From Hygrophila difformis (taxonomy: Eukaryota > Streptophyta > Magnoliopsida > Lamiales > Acanthaceae), in assembly GCA_030278955.1 (NCBI GenBank), contig JAOANR010000003.1:49191175-49255174 (forward strand): a stretch of DNA of 64,000 nucleotides, in the 5' to 3' direction. The notes beneath the pieces are model-generated. The model did no database searches, was not told the DNA's origin, and saw nothing but the letters and a program-made list of their open reading frames with translations. Positions 1-11,588 of this stretch are shown piece after piece; position 1 is the first letter of the stretch, and every line of letters starts with the position of its first letter. Both the position numbers and the translations under genes were made by a program.

Positions 1-1665
1 CTTGTATCCAAATTTCAGCCGTTGACATTGAGTTTTGCTATCCCAAATCCCGCCGTAAACTTTCTGTATCAAACCGAACGTTTTAAAACTGTGACAGATC
101 TCTTCATTCAACTTGATGCATGTTTTTCACCCATTTTTCGAATGATTTAACTTTGCATTCCTAAATAAAAGTTGTAGATAATTGTGTCTAGATTATGCAT
201 ATAAAATTTCACGGATTTTGGTGTTCATTTGATATGTCAAACGGCCGAGTTTTTAAAACTGCTTTAAAATCGTTTTGAGGGCCGCGAGTATGCAGTGAGT
301 TGCACTCGATTTTTGAGTACCAAGAATTCATTATTTTCAAATTCTTAAAACATGAAAGTTGTTCCTTAACGTGTTGTGTAGTTACTGTAAAAATTTCACA
401 TCGATTGGTTTTGAAATGAATTTTTAATCGGCGTTGCACGAACCTGTGACGAAAACAGTTTTTAAGACATAAATTATTCTTTGCAATAAACTCGAATTTC
501 GACTCACTTCGGAACCTTATTTCCAAAAACTTAAAACATGAAAGTTGTTCGTGTGTGTGTTTTTGAATTACTGTAAAAGTTTCAGAATTTTTGGAGAAAA
601 GACGAATTTTTAAATAAGGAAGGCGTAAACTGCCTCGAATAGGATTTTTCGAACTTGAGAAAACTCGAACTATGAAAACGCGATATCGATCATTTGATAA
701 CTTTGAAATACGAACTTTTGAAAAATCCCGTTCACTAGGCTGAGCCGATCTTCATACTATCATTATCTTTGAGAGTGCCTCGTTAGTGGTCTCCTTACTA
801 TCTGAGATTGCCTCGTTAGTGATCTCGCGCGCTGTATTTGTGGATCGCCTCGTTAGTGGTCCTACTATCTTTTTGGATCGCCTCGTTAGTGGTCCTACTA
901 TCTTTGAGACTGCCTCGTTAGTGGTCTCCCATTGTTTGGACTGCCTCGTTAGTGGTCCTATGTTGAGATTGCCTCGTTAGTGATCTCCCGGTATGGTGTC
1001 CTCTTCTTAGTCTACGGGATGAAAAGTAAAAGACTTGTGTGAGTGTTTCATTATGCTTAAATCGTCTTTATCATGTCTTTAATTATGTATTTAAAGTTTA
1101 TGCATCTTAATTTATGCTTTAAATTACGCTTTTAAGATTAAGCCCTTTTATCATGTTTTTCCGCTGCTAATAAATTATGTATTTTTAATTCTCGTACGGT
1201 AAGCGAAATCTTTAGTTTAAACACTTGTAACCCCTTTTATTTGTTAGTTAGGGATTAACTTACTCAGTATATTTTTATACTGACAACCGTTGTCATTTTC
1301 CTTTTTTTTTACAGAGTATGTCGAGTGACGCATTGCATGTGCACTTGGGGGAAAATCATAATGGACATTTTAAATTCTGCATCGTACTGTTCTTTTTTTT
1401 TTTTACCGGGTCTGTTAAACCCGAGGATTTGGCCATGTTGGCCGTGATTTACTTTCCGCTGCACTTTCTCTATTTATTTCTCGCGCATGATGATTACTAC
1501 TATCGTATTAAGTATTATAAATTTCCGGACTAAATCTTGAAATGTTTTAAATCTTTTACATACCCACAGGCCTTGCATTTCCTTAGCGAGCTCGGGAAGC
1601 CGTGTCTTGCTAGGGAGATGCGGCGGTGACATCCCGGCCTGGGTTATCAAATCCGGGGTGTTACA
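1..1665 (-). mobile_element. LTR (probably solo), truncated by window edge
   Basis: Read on the minus strand this begins TGTAACACCCCGG at 1665 and is the same family as the plus-strand copy at 1695-4286: both share about 70 bp of near-identical 5' end (CGGGATGTCACCGCC, then a stretch around AAGACACGG). The other end lies outside the window, so whether it is a solo LTR or part of a longer element cannot be told. The five bases after it, CTCAA (1666-1670), would be its target-site duplication. No coding capacity is visible. The interior is AT-rich and contains a tandem array near 778-1003. Confidence 0.7.
778..1003. repeat. Tandem GCCTCGTTAGTGRTC array
   Basis: Seven copies of a GCCTCGTTAGTGGTC/GATC core occur at roughly 30-40 bp spacing, separated by variable TACTATCT- or GAGATT-type linkers. 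The array sits inside the minus-strand LTR. The short ORF it creates (repeated RLVSGP residues) is a by-product of the repeat. Confidence 0.85.
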
Positions 1666-1694
1666 CTCAATACTGGCGAAGAAGAGAGGCCAGT

Positions 1695-4286
1695 TGTAAC
1701 ACCCCGGTTTTTGGTCACCCAGGTCGGGATGTCACCGCCACACCTCCCTAGTAAGACACGGTTTCTCCGAGCTTACTGAAGAGATGCAAGGCTAGGTATT
1801 GCAGTATTTGAAACATTTAAAAACAATCAAAATAGCCCATACAATATAAGTTCAAAATATAATGTTATAATGCAGCCGAATAATAGTATCTAAGTATAAG
1901 TATTGCAGCGGAAAATGTAAATAGGGCCAACATGGCCAAAACACGGGTTAAACAGGCTCGTTTATACTATAGTCTAATGCAAGAAATTTAAAATAGAAAG
2001 TTTCCCAAAATATTTCCCCCATGCATATAGTGCTCATGCTCATTCCACATACTCTGTAAGAAAAAGGAAATAAATGGTTTGGTCAGCACAACTTGCTGAG
2101 TAAGTTAATACATACATGATCGTGGGGTTTCAAAGTCATTAATTTACATTTAAATAAAAGCATGATAATAAAGCATAGACAATCCAATTTAATTGTCTAA
2201 CCAATTTGCATAATCAAATCATGGCTCTAATTAACAACACGTTTAGCATAATTTAAATAAAAGCCATAATTAATTTAAATAAAGTATTTAATAATTTAAA
2301 TGACAACAAATAATATTTTTAACTATCCCCATTACACCCAAGATTTAGTATTTCAAGTATTTCACGATTGCATCGCAATCTTGTCAAGTTTAGCCGGTAG
2401 CCCGCGGCCGCAGCCGTATCTACAATACCCAGTACCACTCCGGAGCCTCGGGAAACCCATAAGGATATTCACGAGAATGTAGGCCATATATCTCATGCCG
2501 TTTTGGCAACATATCTCAAAATTTCGTGCGGGTCACCATCGTCCATAAAGGCACGAAGTGAATCGTTAGGAGGGCATCCTGCAGAGCACTCATCCCCTAA
2601 TTTTAAATGATCAAGTTTGTAAGGGGATTTCCTAATTTCAGATTTCATGTATTTATTTCAAAAGAGTTTTCTACTCGTTTAAACCTTAAAGGCTAATTTG
2701 ACCGTTTCAACAAGATATCAAGACTGTTTACTCCAAAATTCATTTAAAATTGGTTTTATATCCAAAAATTCTTAAATTTGACCAGTGACACGAAAACACT
2801 GAGATGAACAAGTTTCATGTTTTACATTTTTCAATCTGAGATATGGAAGTAGGTGAAAAACGTCAATTTTTAACAGGATGATAATCTGTCCGAAAATTTC
2901 AACACCAGTTTCAAGATTTCAAGATCCACGATAGCAAAATATCTCCAAATTTGATGAAATTTTACAGGGAGATACCTAAGACATATATCTACAACTTTTA
3001 TGTTCGACCAAAGTTATGAATCGGTCTAGATCTATTGTCAAAAACGTCTACAAGTACGGACCTAAGTTCTGTCAAGATTTCAAGATCCAAATTCAAAACA
3101 GTTCGGTTTGAGATCGATTTTAGATATCAAAACTTAACGAAAAATTATGAAATTTTTAAAGTAGCTAGAGCTACGTCTTAGGAACTTTTTCCGTGTTTTA
3201 AGTTTTCTCGTTTGAACTGGTTTATGGGTTCGGAAAAATTACGAAATAACGTTGCACTGTTAAAGATTTCGTTTTGACAGATTTTACGTTCTTGGTTTAA
3301 ATCTTTGGATTAAGTGTATTTTAAATCCTCCCAAAATCATAGTAAGATTAACTTACAGATCTTTGGTCATGCGGGTTCGTCGATTCGGAGGCGTGGCTTC
3401 CAGTCCACCGTTTATCTCATCGGTTCGTCGGGTTCTTTGTTCTAGATCCGATTCGGGGTGTCGAAAGGAAAAAGATTAAGTTAGGATTCGGTTTCGAATC
3501 AAGAATGTAAAGGAATGAATGGATCAGAACTTACCACAACGTTAGAGGTCTTCCGATTTTCGTCCACGACTGCCTTCGCCTTGGTTTCGTGCCTCCGACG
3601 ACTCCTGGATTAGGGTTTTCGAACGTATAGAGAGTATGAATGTTTTGAAAAGTGTTCGGGGCTGTCAAGAGGGGCTATTTATAGATGTTCAAGACCTAGG
3701 GACGTCCAAGGTCGGCCTTGGTGAGTCTTGAGCCGAAAGGAATACAACCGAAGTCGAAAAATCCGGATTCGGGCGAGTAAATCTCGCAACGGGCGAATCT
3801 GTCCGTTGGCGCGGACTTGGTGCGCCGTTTAGGCAAACACCGCGCGGCCACCGCGCGGCCCATGCCTGGACTTCAGTTCGGGCGGGTCGTGCAATCCATC
3901 GGGCATTTCCTCATCTCTTTCGGACTTCTATCCCTCTATGTTCTCGGATTCGGATTTCCGGGATATTTTCGGGCTCCTATTCCCTATCTAAATTCTTACT
4001 CGGGTCTAGATTTAATATTGGTCTCGAATTCTCGAGTCCATTAGTGTCGGGTACACTTGTACAATTTATTTGGTTAATTTATCTTTGGCTTTACGGGTAT
4101 TGGAAATTTAATTCCTTCTTAAATTAAATTCCATTTCTCATTTCCTTGTTTATGTATTATGTTTATTCATTTATTTTATTTACTTATTATTTTGTTTATT
4201 GTTTATTTTATTTATTTATTTATTTTATTTATTTATTTTATTTGTTTATTTATTTATTTTATGTTGCAAAATTCTCGGGTATTACA
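1695..4286 (+). mobile_element. Solo LTR, 2592 bp, TSD CCAGT
   Basis: The segment starts TGTAACACCCCGG and ends CTCGGGTATTACA. It is flanked by perfect 5-bp direct repeats CCAGT (1690-1694 and 4287-4291). There is no gag or pol inside, so it is best read as a solo LTR left by LTR-LTR recombination, although a large non-coding derivative is possible. Removing it restores an open gypsy frame across the junction. A T-rich (TTTA)n run lies near 4150-4260. The first ~50 residues of the ORF starting at 4146 come from this LTR and are not gypsy protein. Confidence 0.85.
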
Positions 4287-7200
4287 CCAGTGATCGAGGT
4301 TGAACCAGGAGTGTTCAAAGTTGTTGATTCTGAAGATGAGGATGACTGTGACGAAGATCTAAGACGCTATCAAATTGATGAACCAGTCAATCCAGAAATC
4401 AATGAGGACAATGAGGAAGACGTGAATCTGCTTGTAGCAATGAGAGCCTTAAATGCTGACAGAGAGCCAGAAATATCCTCCAATGAACAAAGGGAGAATC
4501 TCTTCCATTGTCGTTGCACTATTCAGGGAAATTATGCCACTGTCATCGTTGATAACGGAAGCTGCACTAATATTGTCAGTTTATATACTGTGCGCAGATT
4601 GCAGCTACCAACAGAGGAGCATTCCAGTCCCTACTTACTACACTGGATGAACAACAGTGGCAAGACCAAGGTCTCCCAACAAGCATGGGTCTCTATCACA
4701 AAGGGCACCTACTCGGAAAGAGTATTATGTGATGTCGTTCCCATGAACGCATGTCACGTTTTGCTTGGAAGACTGTGGCTTTATGATAAGGATGCCACTT
4801 ACCGAGGAAAATCCAATGTTTTATATTTTAAACATGGGCAGAAAGAATATATGTTTAAACCGCTTTCTGTAAAAGCTGTCAGACTAGACCAGGAGAAGTT
4901 GAAAAATAAAGTAGCTCAAGCGGAAGCTGACCACAAGGCAAAGGAAAGAGGAAAAGCCAAAATAGGTGAAGGTTCATCAAGCTTGGATCAATGTCTGATA
5001 TTGACAAAGACTGCATTTCAGCAAGCAGCACAAGAACTTGACTTCTCAAGTCACTGTTTTCTTGCATTAATTAAACCTGATGAATCTGTCAACAACTGTT
5101 CCTACTGCACCTGATTTGCCTTTGGAATTTTCCAGGATGCTTGACAAGAATCAAGATATTTTCCCGGAAGAAGTGCCATCTGGATTACCACCACTCCGAG
5201 GCGTGGAACATCGTATTGGCTTTGTGCCCGGAGCTTCCATTCCCAAAAGACCAGCGTACCGCATGAATCCCGAGGAGACAATGGAAATCCAGCGGCAAGT
5301 ACAAGCATTGCTCGAAAAAGGTAGGGTTCGAGAGAGTTTATCTCCGTGTGCCGTTCCAGTCCTGCTCGTTCCAAAGAAAAATGGCGAATGGCGTATGTGT
5401 GTTGATTGCCGAGCAGTCAACGCTATTATGGTCAAATATCGTCACCCAATTCCACGACTGGACGACATGCTGGATGAGCTTGGTGGTGCTAGTCTCTTCA
5501 CCAAAATTGATTTAAAGAGCGGATATCATCAAATCAGGATGCAACCAGGGGATGAATGGAAGACCGCCTTCAAGACGAAGTTTGGTCTATATGAATGGCT
5601 CGTTATGCCATTTGGTCTTACAAATGCCCCCTCTACATTTATGCGTTTGATGAATGAGACTCTTCGACAATTCATAGGAAAATTTGTAGTAGTTTATTTT
5701 GATGACATTCTTATTTACAGCTGTACTCTAATCGATCATGTAAATCATGTGCAACAGGTACTGGATCGATTGAGAGAAGTTCGCCTGTACGCCAACTTCG
5801 AGAAGTGTAGCTTCTGTGTGCCGGAGGTGACATTTCTTGGGTTTGTCGTAGGAAGAGATGGACTGAAAGTGGACGAATTAAAGATCAAGGCTATATCTGA
5901 CTGGAAGCCGCCAACTACTGTACATGAAGTACGCAGTTTTCAGGGTTTGAGTGGTTTCTTCAGAAGATTCGTCCCACATTTTAGTGTCATTGCGGCCCCG
6001 ATTACTGCACTACTTAGGAAGGACATTCCATTTAAGTGGGGACCAGCACAGCAAAAGGCATTCGATGACCTCAAGGATAGGCTCACTCATGCCCCTGTCC
6101 TAGCATTACCAAACTTCGATCTGCCATTTGAAATTGAAAGTGATGCGTCAGGAACGGGCATGGGAGCAGTGTTGCTTCAAGAAGGAAGACCGATAGTATA
6201 TTACAGTGAGAAGTTCAGTGGAGCACAACTGAACTATTCCACATACGACAAGGAATTGTATGTTGTTGTTCAATCATTGAGGACATGGCAACACTATCTG
6301 AGAGGAAGAGAATTCGTGATCAACACTGATCATGAGACACTTAAGCACATAAGGGTTCAGGGACAATTGAGCAAAAGACATGCTCGGTGGAGCACATTTA
6401 TAGAGTCCTTTCCTTACGTGATTAAGTATAAAAACGGGAAAGATAATGTGGTTGCAGATGCACTCTCCAGAAGAACAGCATTGGCCACATTTGCGACTAC
6501 ACATCTGTTTGGATTTGAGCATATCAAGAGTCAGTACTCCACTGACGAAGATTTTAGAGTGTTGTACGAGAGGACAAAGCAGAATGGTTTCAAGGAGTTT
6601 TCCCAACTAAACAGGTTTCTGTACTATGGAAACAGATTATTCATCCCAAAGGGATCTGTCAGGGACTTACTAATTCAAGAGGCTCAGGGGGGTGGTCTCA
6701 TGGGACACTTTGGGAAAGATGCAACTCTGGGGATTCTCATCGAAAAGTTCTACTGGCCGAAGATGCAAGCCCAAGTTGTTCGCTTCATCGCTAAGTGCTT
6801 GGTCTGTCTGAAGGCCAAGTCAACTGTTAAACCCCACGGCTTATATCAAGCATTACCTGTGCCAGAAGGACCCTGGCTGGACATATCAATGGACTTCGTG
6901 CTTGGACTACCACGGACTGGAAGAGGCAAAGATTCAATCTTTGTGGTAGTTGATCGATTCTCCAAGATGGCACATTTCATACCACGTGCGAAGACCAATG
7001 ATGCCAGGCATATCTCGAATTTATTCTTCAGGGAAGTGGTACGTCTTCATGGAGTACCAAAGTCAATTGTGTCAGACCGAGATGCTAAGTTCGTAAGCTA
7101 TTTCTGGAAGGGATTTTGGCATGAGATGGGTACACAACTTTTATTCTCAACGTCTTACCATCCCCAGACGGACGGGCAGACAAAAGCGGTAAATCGCGTA

Positions 7201-7934
7201 TTGGGTAACCTTCTACGCATAATTACTTCTTCGAGCTCTAAAAGTTGGGATGAATGTTTGCCTTACATTGAATTTGCTTATAACCGCCACATTCATCGTG
7301 CCACACACATGTCACCCTTCGAGGTTGTTTATGGATTTAACCCGATGACCCCTCTCACTTTTCTGCCACTACCTAGTAGTGAGCGTCTTAACTTCAATGG
7401 CAGGGACAGGGCTAAAGCAATCAAGGATCTGCACGAGAAGGTTCAGAACAGCTTGCTGAAGGCATCGGAGACATATGCCAAATTTTCCAACAGGGGCAGG
7501 AAAAGGCTGTTGTTGAAACCAGGAGATTGGGTCTGGGTGCACATGAGAAAAGAACGCTTTCCTGCACAGACGCATGGCAAACTCGCATCCCGCGGAACAG
7601 GACCTTATAAGTCCTTGAGAAAATCAACGACAATGCTTATCGGATTGAGCTTCCTGATAATTTTAATATTAATCCGACTTTCAATGTTGTTGATTTATCT
7701 CTATTCGAAAGGGATGATGAGTTGGATTTTGGTCGGTTGATGTCTCAACCTTCCCAAGGGGGTGGGGATGGCGTAGTCGCCAGAACCAACGGATTAATTA
7801 TTCCAATAATCCCCGAGGGCCCAGTATCCAAACAAAAGGCCAAGAAATTTTCTGATGCATTGTATAAATTTTTCTTGCAGGAAACAGACAACTTGGAACC
7901 CCAGGAAGCCCAAAAACTGCAAATAATGATCTAG
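4287..7934 (+). pseudogene. Ty3-gypsy pol polyprotein, degenerate
   Basis: Order of domains: retropepsin-like protease with a VDNGSCTNIV motif near 4549-4578; a frame change near 5085-5110; RT with VPKKNGEWR, DLKSGYHQIR and YFDDILIYS (near 5695-5720); RNase H with ESDASGTG near 6138; an integrase zinc-binding region with a C-x2-C near 6799-6810; the integrase core; and a C-terminal GPxYK motif. The frame breaks again near 7610 and continues in another frame to about 7934 into the LTR region. In the integrase core the first two acidic residues are present (DFVLGLP, SDRDAKF), but the residue 35 positions after the second is Lys (QTKAVNR) where the family has Glu. The element therefore cannot encode a working polyprotein. 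Start and gag lie upstream of the window or are interrupted by the solo LTRs. Confidence 0.92.
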
Positions 7935-8169
7935 ATAGATCAGGACCAGACAAGCCCGGAATCTATTAACATGGATTCCCTACATCGGACTTAAATAAAG
8001 ATGGAAGAAGGCCTTAGGATGCACAGAGAAAGCCCAACAAGCATGAGAAGGCCCAAAAGGAGCTCGTCGGAAAAGTGGCCGGAGAACAGCCGGAACCACC
8101 ACCGGACGTCGGACAATATATTTTGTAATAGTGTAGGAAATAAGGGCATGCGAATTTTGGCTAAGGCAT

Positions 8170-8640
8170 TGAAGCCAATTCGGAATAACCAATTCGGTCT
8201 AAACCGAATTGACCCCAATACGGTCTTAAACCGCATTGCCTCCATGCCTTAGTAAATTTTCCGAACTCTCTCAATTCGGTATAACCCAATTCGGTCTAAA
8301 CCGAATTGCCCTAGACCTATTAGATCTCTCTACATCAGTATTATTTTTCCTAAGCCCTCAATTCGGTATTGTTGCCCAATTCGGTCTAGACCGAATTGCT
8401 TCCTAGACCGAATTGCTTCCTAGACCGAATTGCCTTCAGTATTATTATTACTAGTATCGTTATTTGTAAGCACCCAATTCGGTCTCCAAGTCCAATTCGG
8501 TATAAACCGAATTGCCCCTAATAGACCGAATTGATCTCTTTTCCCGTTTGTAATAGATAGGTTTGGTAAGATCCCAATTCGGTTTACACCACACCAATTC
8601 GGTATAAACCGAATTGATCTCCCCTAAACCGCATTAGGTC
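8170..8640. repeat. AATTCGGT...ACCGAATT palindrome cluster
   Basis: About ten AATTCGGT or ACCGAATT half-sites lie in 470 bp. At least five are joined as near-perfect palindromes of the type AATTCGGTCTAAACCGAATT, and variants read ACCGCATT. The cluster lies in the presumed 3' LTR U3, just upstream of the TATA box. Confidence 0.85.
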
Positions 8641-8685
8641 ATTTTTGATGTATTTTTCATTTCTCTTAGTTTCTAAGGGGTTTGG

Positions 8686-8699
8686 CCTATATATATAAC
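8686..8699 (+). promoter_or_regulatory. TATA box of the gypsy 3' LTR
   Basis: A TATATATAACC stretch is followed about 30 bp later by pyrimidine/adenine-rich leader-like sequence, typical of the U3/R boundary of a plant LTR. It is on the same strand as pol. Confidence 0.5.
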
Positions 8700-9135
8700 C
8701 CCCGCCCTTCATTTGTAAACAACTTTGCTTATTATTGAAATTCATTCTCATAATTTCAAAGTTCACAACCGAGAGCACTCTTTCAAAAGTGTTCTCCCCC
8801 ATCCGTGTTTGTCTTGAACTTATGTTCATTTCCCTCACGCCATCAAGTTGGAAACTTACTCGATGGATTGTCAATGAATGATGCACTTGAAGGAAGCCAT
8901 TTGTCTTGAGCTTGACTCACTTCCCTTGGCAAGTTCGGGTCCCCTTCATTCATAAGTTTCTCTACTTTTTTTCTTATAAGTTAGTTTTATCATCCTACAT
9001 CATATCCGCCTTTGTGTGTGTGTTCTTGTTCTTCATTAATCTTCATATCCCTATCATTCTAATCATCATTTTACCTAACCCTAAAATTCAGTCAACACTA
9101 ATCCGGATATTGTCACTAATCAAGTTTCGATCTAC

Positions 9136-9333
9136 GGCAAAAATACATCCATTATCTTTTAAAAAAAGCCAAATCGGTCCTTTTTGTATTTTATTACCCG
9201 ATTTGATCCGCTACATATTCTAATTATATCCGGAATGGTCCTAAATTCACTAATCATGGAATGGCTGCTGACGTGGCCTTGTTTAACCCTAAACCATACA
9301 CGCTGGATCATTCTGAAGTGGGCCTCATTACAC
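9136..9333 (+). repeat. Left terminal inverted repeat of the MULE
   Basis: It matches the reverse complement of 15752-15950, including AAAAAAAGCCAAATCGG, CCTTTTTGTATTTTATTA and CTCATTACACGTA, with scattered substitutions and small indels. Confidence 0.88.
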
Positions 9334-9455
9334 GTATACATTGAATGGCTTAAATAAGTGGAGGCCAAAGTACAGGAGCCCTAAATTCAAACAGACGATG
9401 GGAGAGAACTTCAACACCAGCGAAGGATTCCATTCCGGAGAAGAAAAAGCCATCG

Positions 9456-9749
9456 ATGACATCCAGTGAAGCTTCCACCCAATCGGGCCCGGGAATCATC
9501 CGGCCAACATCGAGGGAGACGCTCAGTATACGTTATCCAAGAACGCCCAATTGCAGATGCGGTGAAAGGCCAGAAATTAGAGTTATCGGTTCAAATCGGA
9601 AGGGGAATGAAGGTAAGCTTTATTACTCCTATGGGAAAAGTGGGTGTCGCGGTTTTGTTGGATGGGTAACGCCGACACGGACCCAATGGGAACCAAGCGG
9701 TGAAGATGTTCGGCATCCGACCGAAGTGTTAGGGTATGGAATGGCATAA
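9456..9749 (+). pseudogene. GRF-type zinc-finger-like ORF in the MULE
   Basis: This 97-codon ORF lies just inside the left TIR, transcribed away from it and opposite to the transposase. Residues 33-70 read NCRCGERPEI then ...YSYGKSGCRGFVGWV. That spacing of two Cys in CxCG, a later Cys and an aromatic-Trp end resembles the GRF zinc finger found in small plant transposon proteins and some DNA-binding proteins. The protein is short, with no clear continuation beyond codon 97, and the overlapping frame (9466-9669) may carry part of the original gene, so a frameshift or missing intron is likely. It could be a captured host fragment or an accessory MULE gene. The function is unknown. Confidence 0.45.
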
Positions 9750-11225
9750 GGTATAGGAGGGATTTCAGAGCCGGCTGATGTTTGGGTGGATCCTCCAAAG
9801 CTTGATAGAGATGGAGTAAGCAAGTGGTGGAAGTGGGGATGTCTGGTATTGTTGTTTGCATTTTGCTGCAATGTAATATGGAGATGAATTGTGCATAGTT
9901 CATATACTCCCCATTTTGGAAATCATGTGTGAGTTTTGGAAGGCTGTAAAATGGTTAGGTTGATGGATTTTGGATGTTCGATCTTTGTAGGTGGTGGGAG
10001 TATGATTGCACTTTGTATCATGTTTTATTTTCTTTTAAATGAATGATGTTTGGAGCAAAGATGTGGTTGATTCTTAATGTTTAATGTGCTGCCAAGTAAC
10101 TTGTAAACAATAGTTTGGTGTCAATGAAGGATGTTGGGAGTATGATTACACTATTGCAACTTCCACAGCAATGGCCACTGGATTGGTGTGACTTGACATG
10201 TAAAAAGTGATCGACGGTGGTCACAAATTAGAAGACTACCGCAGCACATTTGCTAACCTAGCTCTGCCACTGTTCTCCATGGCAGAGCCCGTGCCTGCTA
10301 AGGTTTTCAAGCATCAAAACTTGAGCTGGACGGTGTGGAATAGATGGGTAATTAAAAATAATCCTACTTTGATATTCCACAGATCTGTCTACTTCTGAAC
10401 CTTGTCCTGATAATGCTACAACTCTCTTATGCTTATGGCCAACCTTTACTGGAAACTTGAAGTTCCATTTTTATAAACTGATATAACTGAATCATTCTTG
10501 TTTTCTGTAAGAATTTTTTTACAACTAACCGGAGAAACAGAGAATTAAGGAGCAATATTACAAATTGAAAGGCTCTACTCGGTCACAAATATCAACACAT
10601 TAAGTTTGAAGTTGACAATTTCGTCAATGCCCACAGTAATGCTTCTTACATATTATCAAGAAGCCAGTTGGTACTTGAACAATTGGAAGAATTATTGCAG
10701 GTTATATTTAGCATGCAATTCTAAATTTCAATCACGCAATTAAAAAAACAAAAACCTTCAAAATAGAAGGGCCTTCGCAGAAAAACGCTTAATTACAAGC
10801 TCCTCACTCAAGTTCCTTACACAGAACCAAGAAACCAAGAAGATTATATAAAAATAAAACAGCATAACATAACTCTCAATTTCTTAGCACCGAACACATC
10901 AAAACAAAAATGAGGTAGCCAATTGTAATGAATAGGAATAAAGAACAAAGTAATGAATCTGGAAAGCAAACTTCAACTTCATTAGTGAAATACGCAGTAG
11001 CCAATTGTTTTAGTGCAATACAATAGTTTGCAAGGGTAGTGCTCCCAAAATGACCATATATAGTCGATCTAAATGGAGCCACCCCCTTGCAAATATGATT
11101 GACCAAGTGTTCACACCGACCGTCCACTATCAAAATAAACATTGTTCAAAAGAAGGCAATGTAGTTTAACCATTTACAAAAACCAAGCCATAAAACAGTA
11201 CATCATCCACAAAACATGATCAATC

Positions 11226-11495
11226 TCAAAGACCATTCCTCTTCTCTTTAGCAACGACATTCTTGATGGTCATGAAGTCTTTCCCATTTTTCTTGATGAT
11301 TGGCGGCTTGATTTGACCGACAGCAGCATCACCACAGGTATTGGGTTCCTGGTTGTCCACGTTTGGTGTGCTTGCAAGCATGGCGTGCAGCAATGTATCC
11401 CATTGCAAACCAATGTGATCCTCCGTCGCATTCCCTGAGTGGTCTCCAACCTTATAGAGCTGCCAAAAAATCAGAAATGTAAGAAGTGAAAACAC
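11226..11495 (-). other. Unassigned ORF downstream of the transposase
   Basis: This 89-codon ORF is on the same strand as the transposase, about 100 bp past its last proposed exon. It has an N-terminal hydrophobic run, then polar sequence (GNATEDHIGLQWD) with a Lys-rich end. It could be a further alternative exon or 3' UTR. I recognise no domain. Confidence 0.2.
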
Positions 11496-11588
11496 TTCAA
11501 TTTAAAAGTAACCAACTGTTAAGAATACAAAAAATATGGACAACTAGAATACAAATTTGTTTTACAGATTCACCTCCGTGGTAGCCTT

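Larger units (their letters stand above)
1666..9135 (+). mobile_element. Decayed Ty3-gypsy element (chromovirus-like), 3' part
   Basis: This is the host element for the first two solo LTRs. Its reading frame is visible in the 29-bp island at 1666-1694 and resumes in the same frame at 4287 once the 1695-4286 insertion is removed. Protease, RT, RNase H and integrase follow in gypsy order. The C-terminal extension runs past a purine-rich tract near 7755-7767 (AAGGGGGTGGGGA), where the 3' LTR probably begins. The LTR region holds palindrome repeats and a TATA box. Its 3' end is not resolved, and a MULE starts at 9136. Assignment to the CRM/Galadriel group rests on the integrase style and the LTR-overlapping C-terminus and is only moderately secure. 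Confidence 0.7.

Noticed and set aside
786..980. Small protein with repeated RLVSGP
   Set aside because: It is generated by the tandem DNA repeat, with no start context or conservation argument.
4146..4286. Hydrophobic N-terminus of the gypsy ORF as a signal peptide
   Set aside because: It is translated (TTTA)n sequence from the end of the inserted solo LTR.
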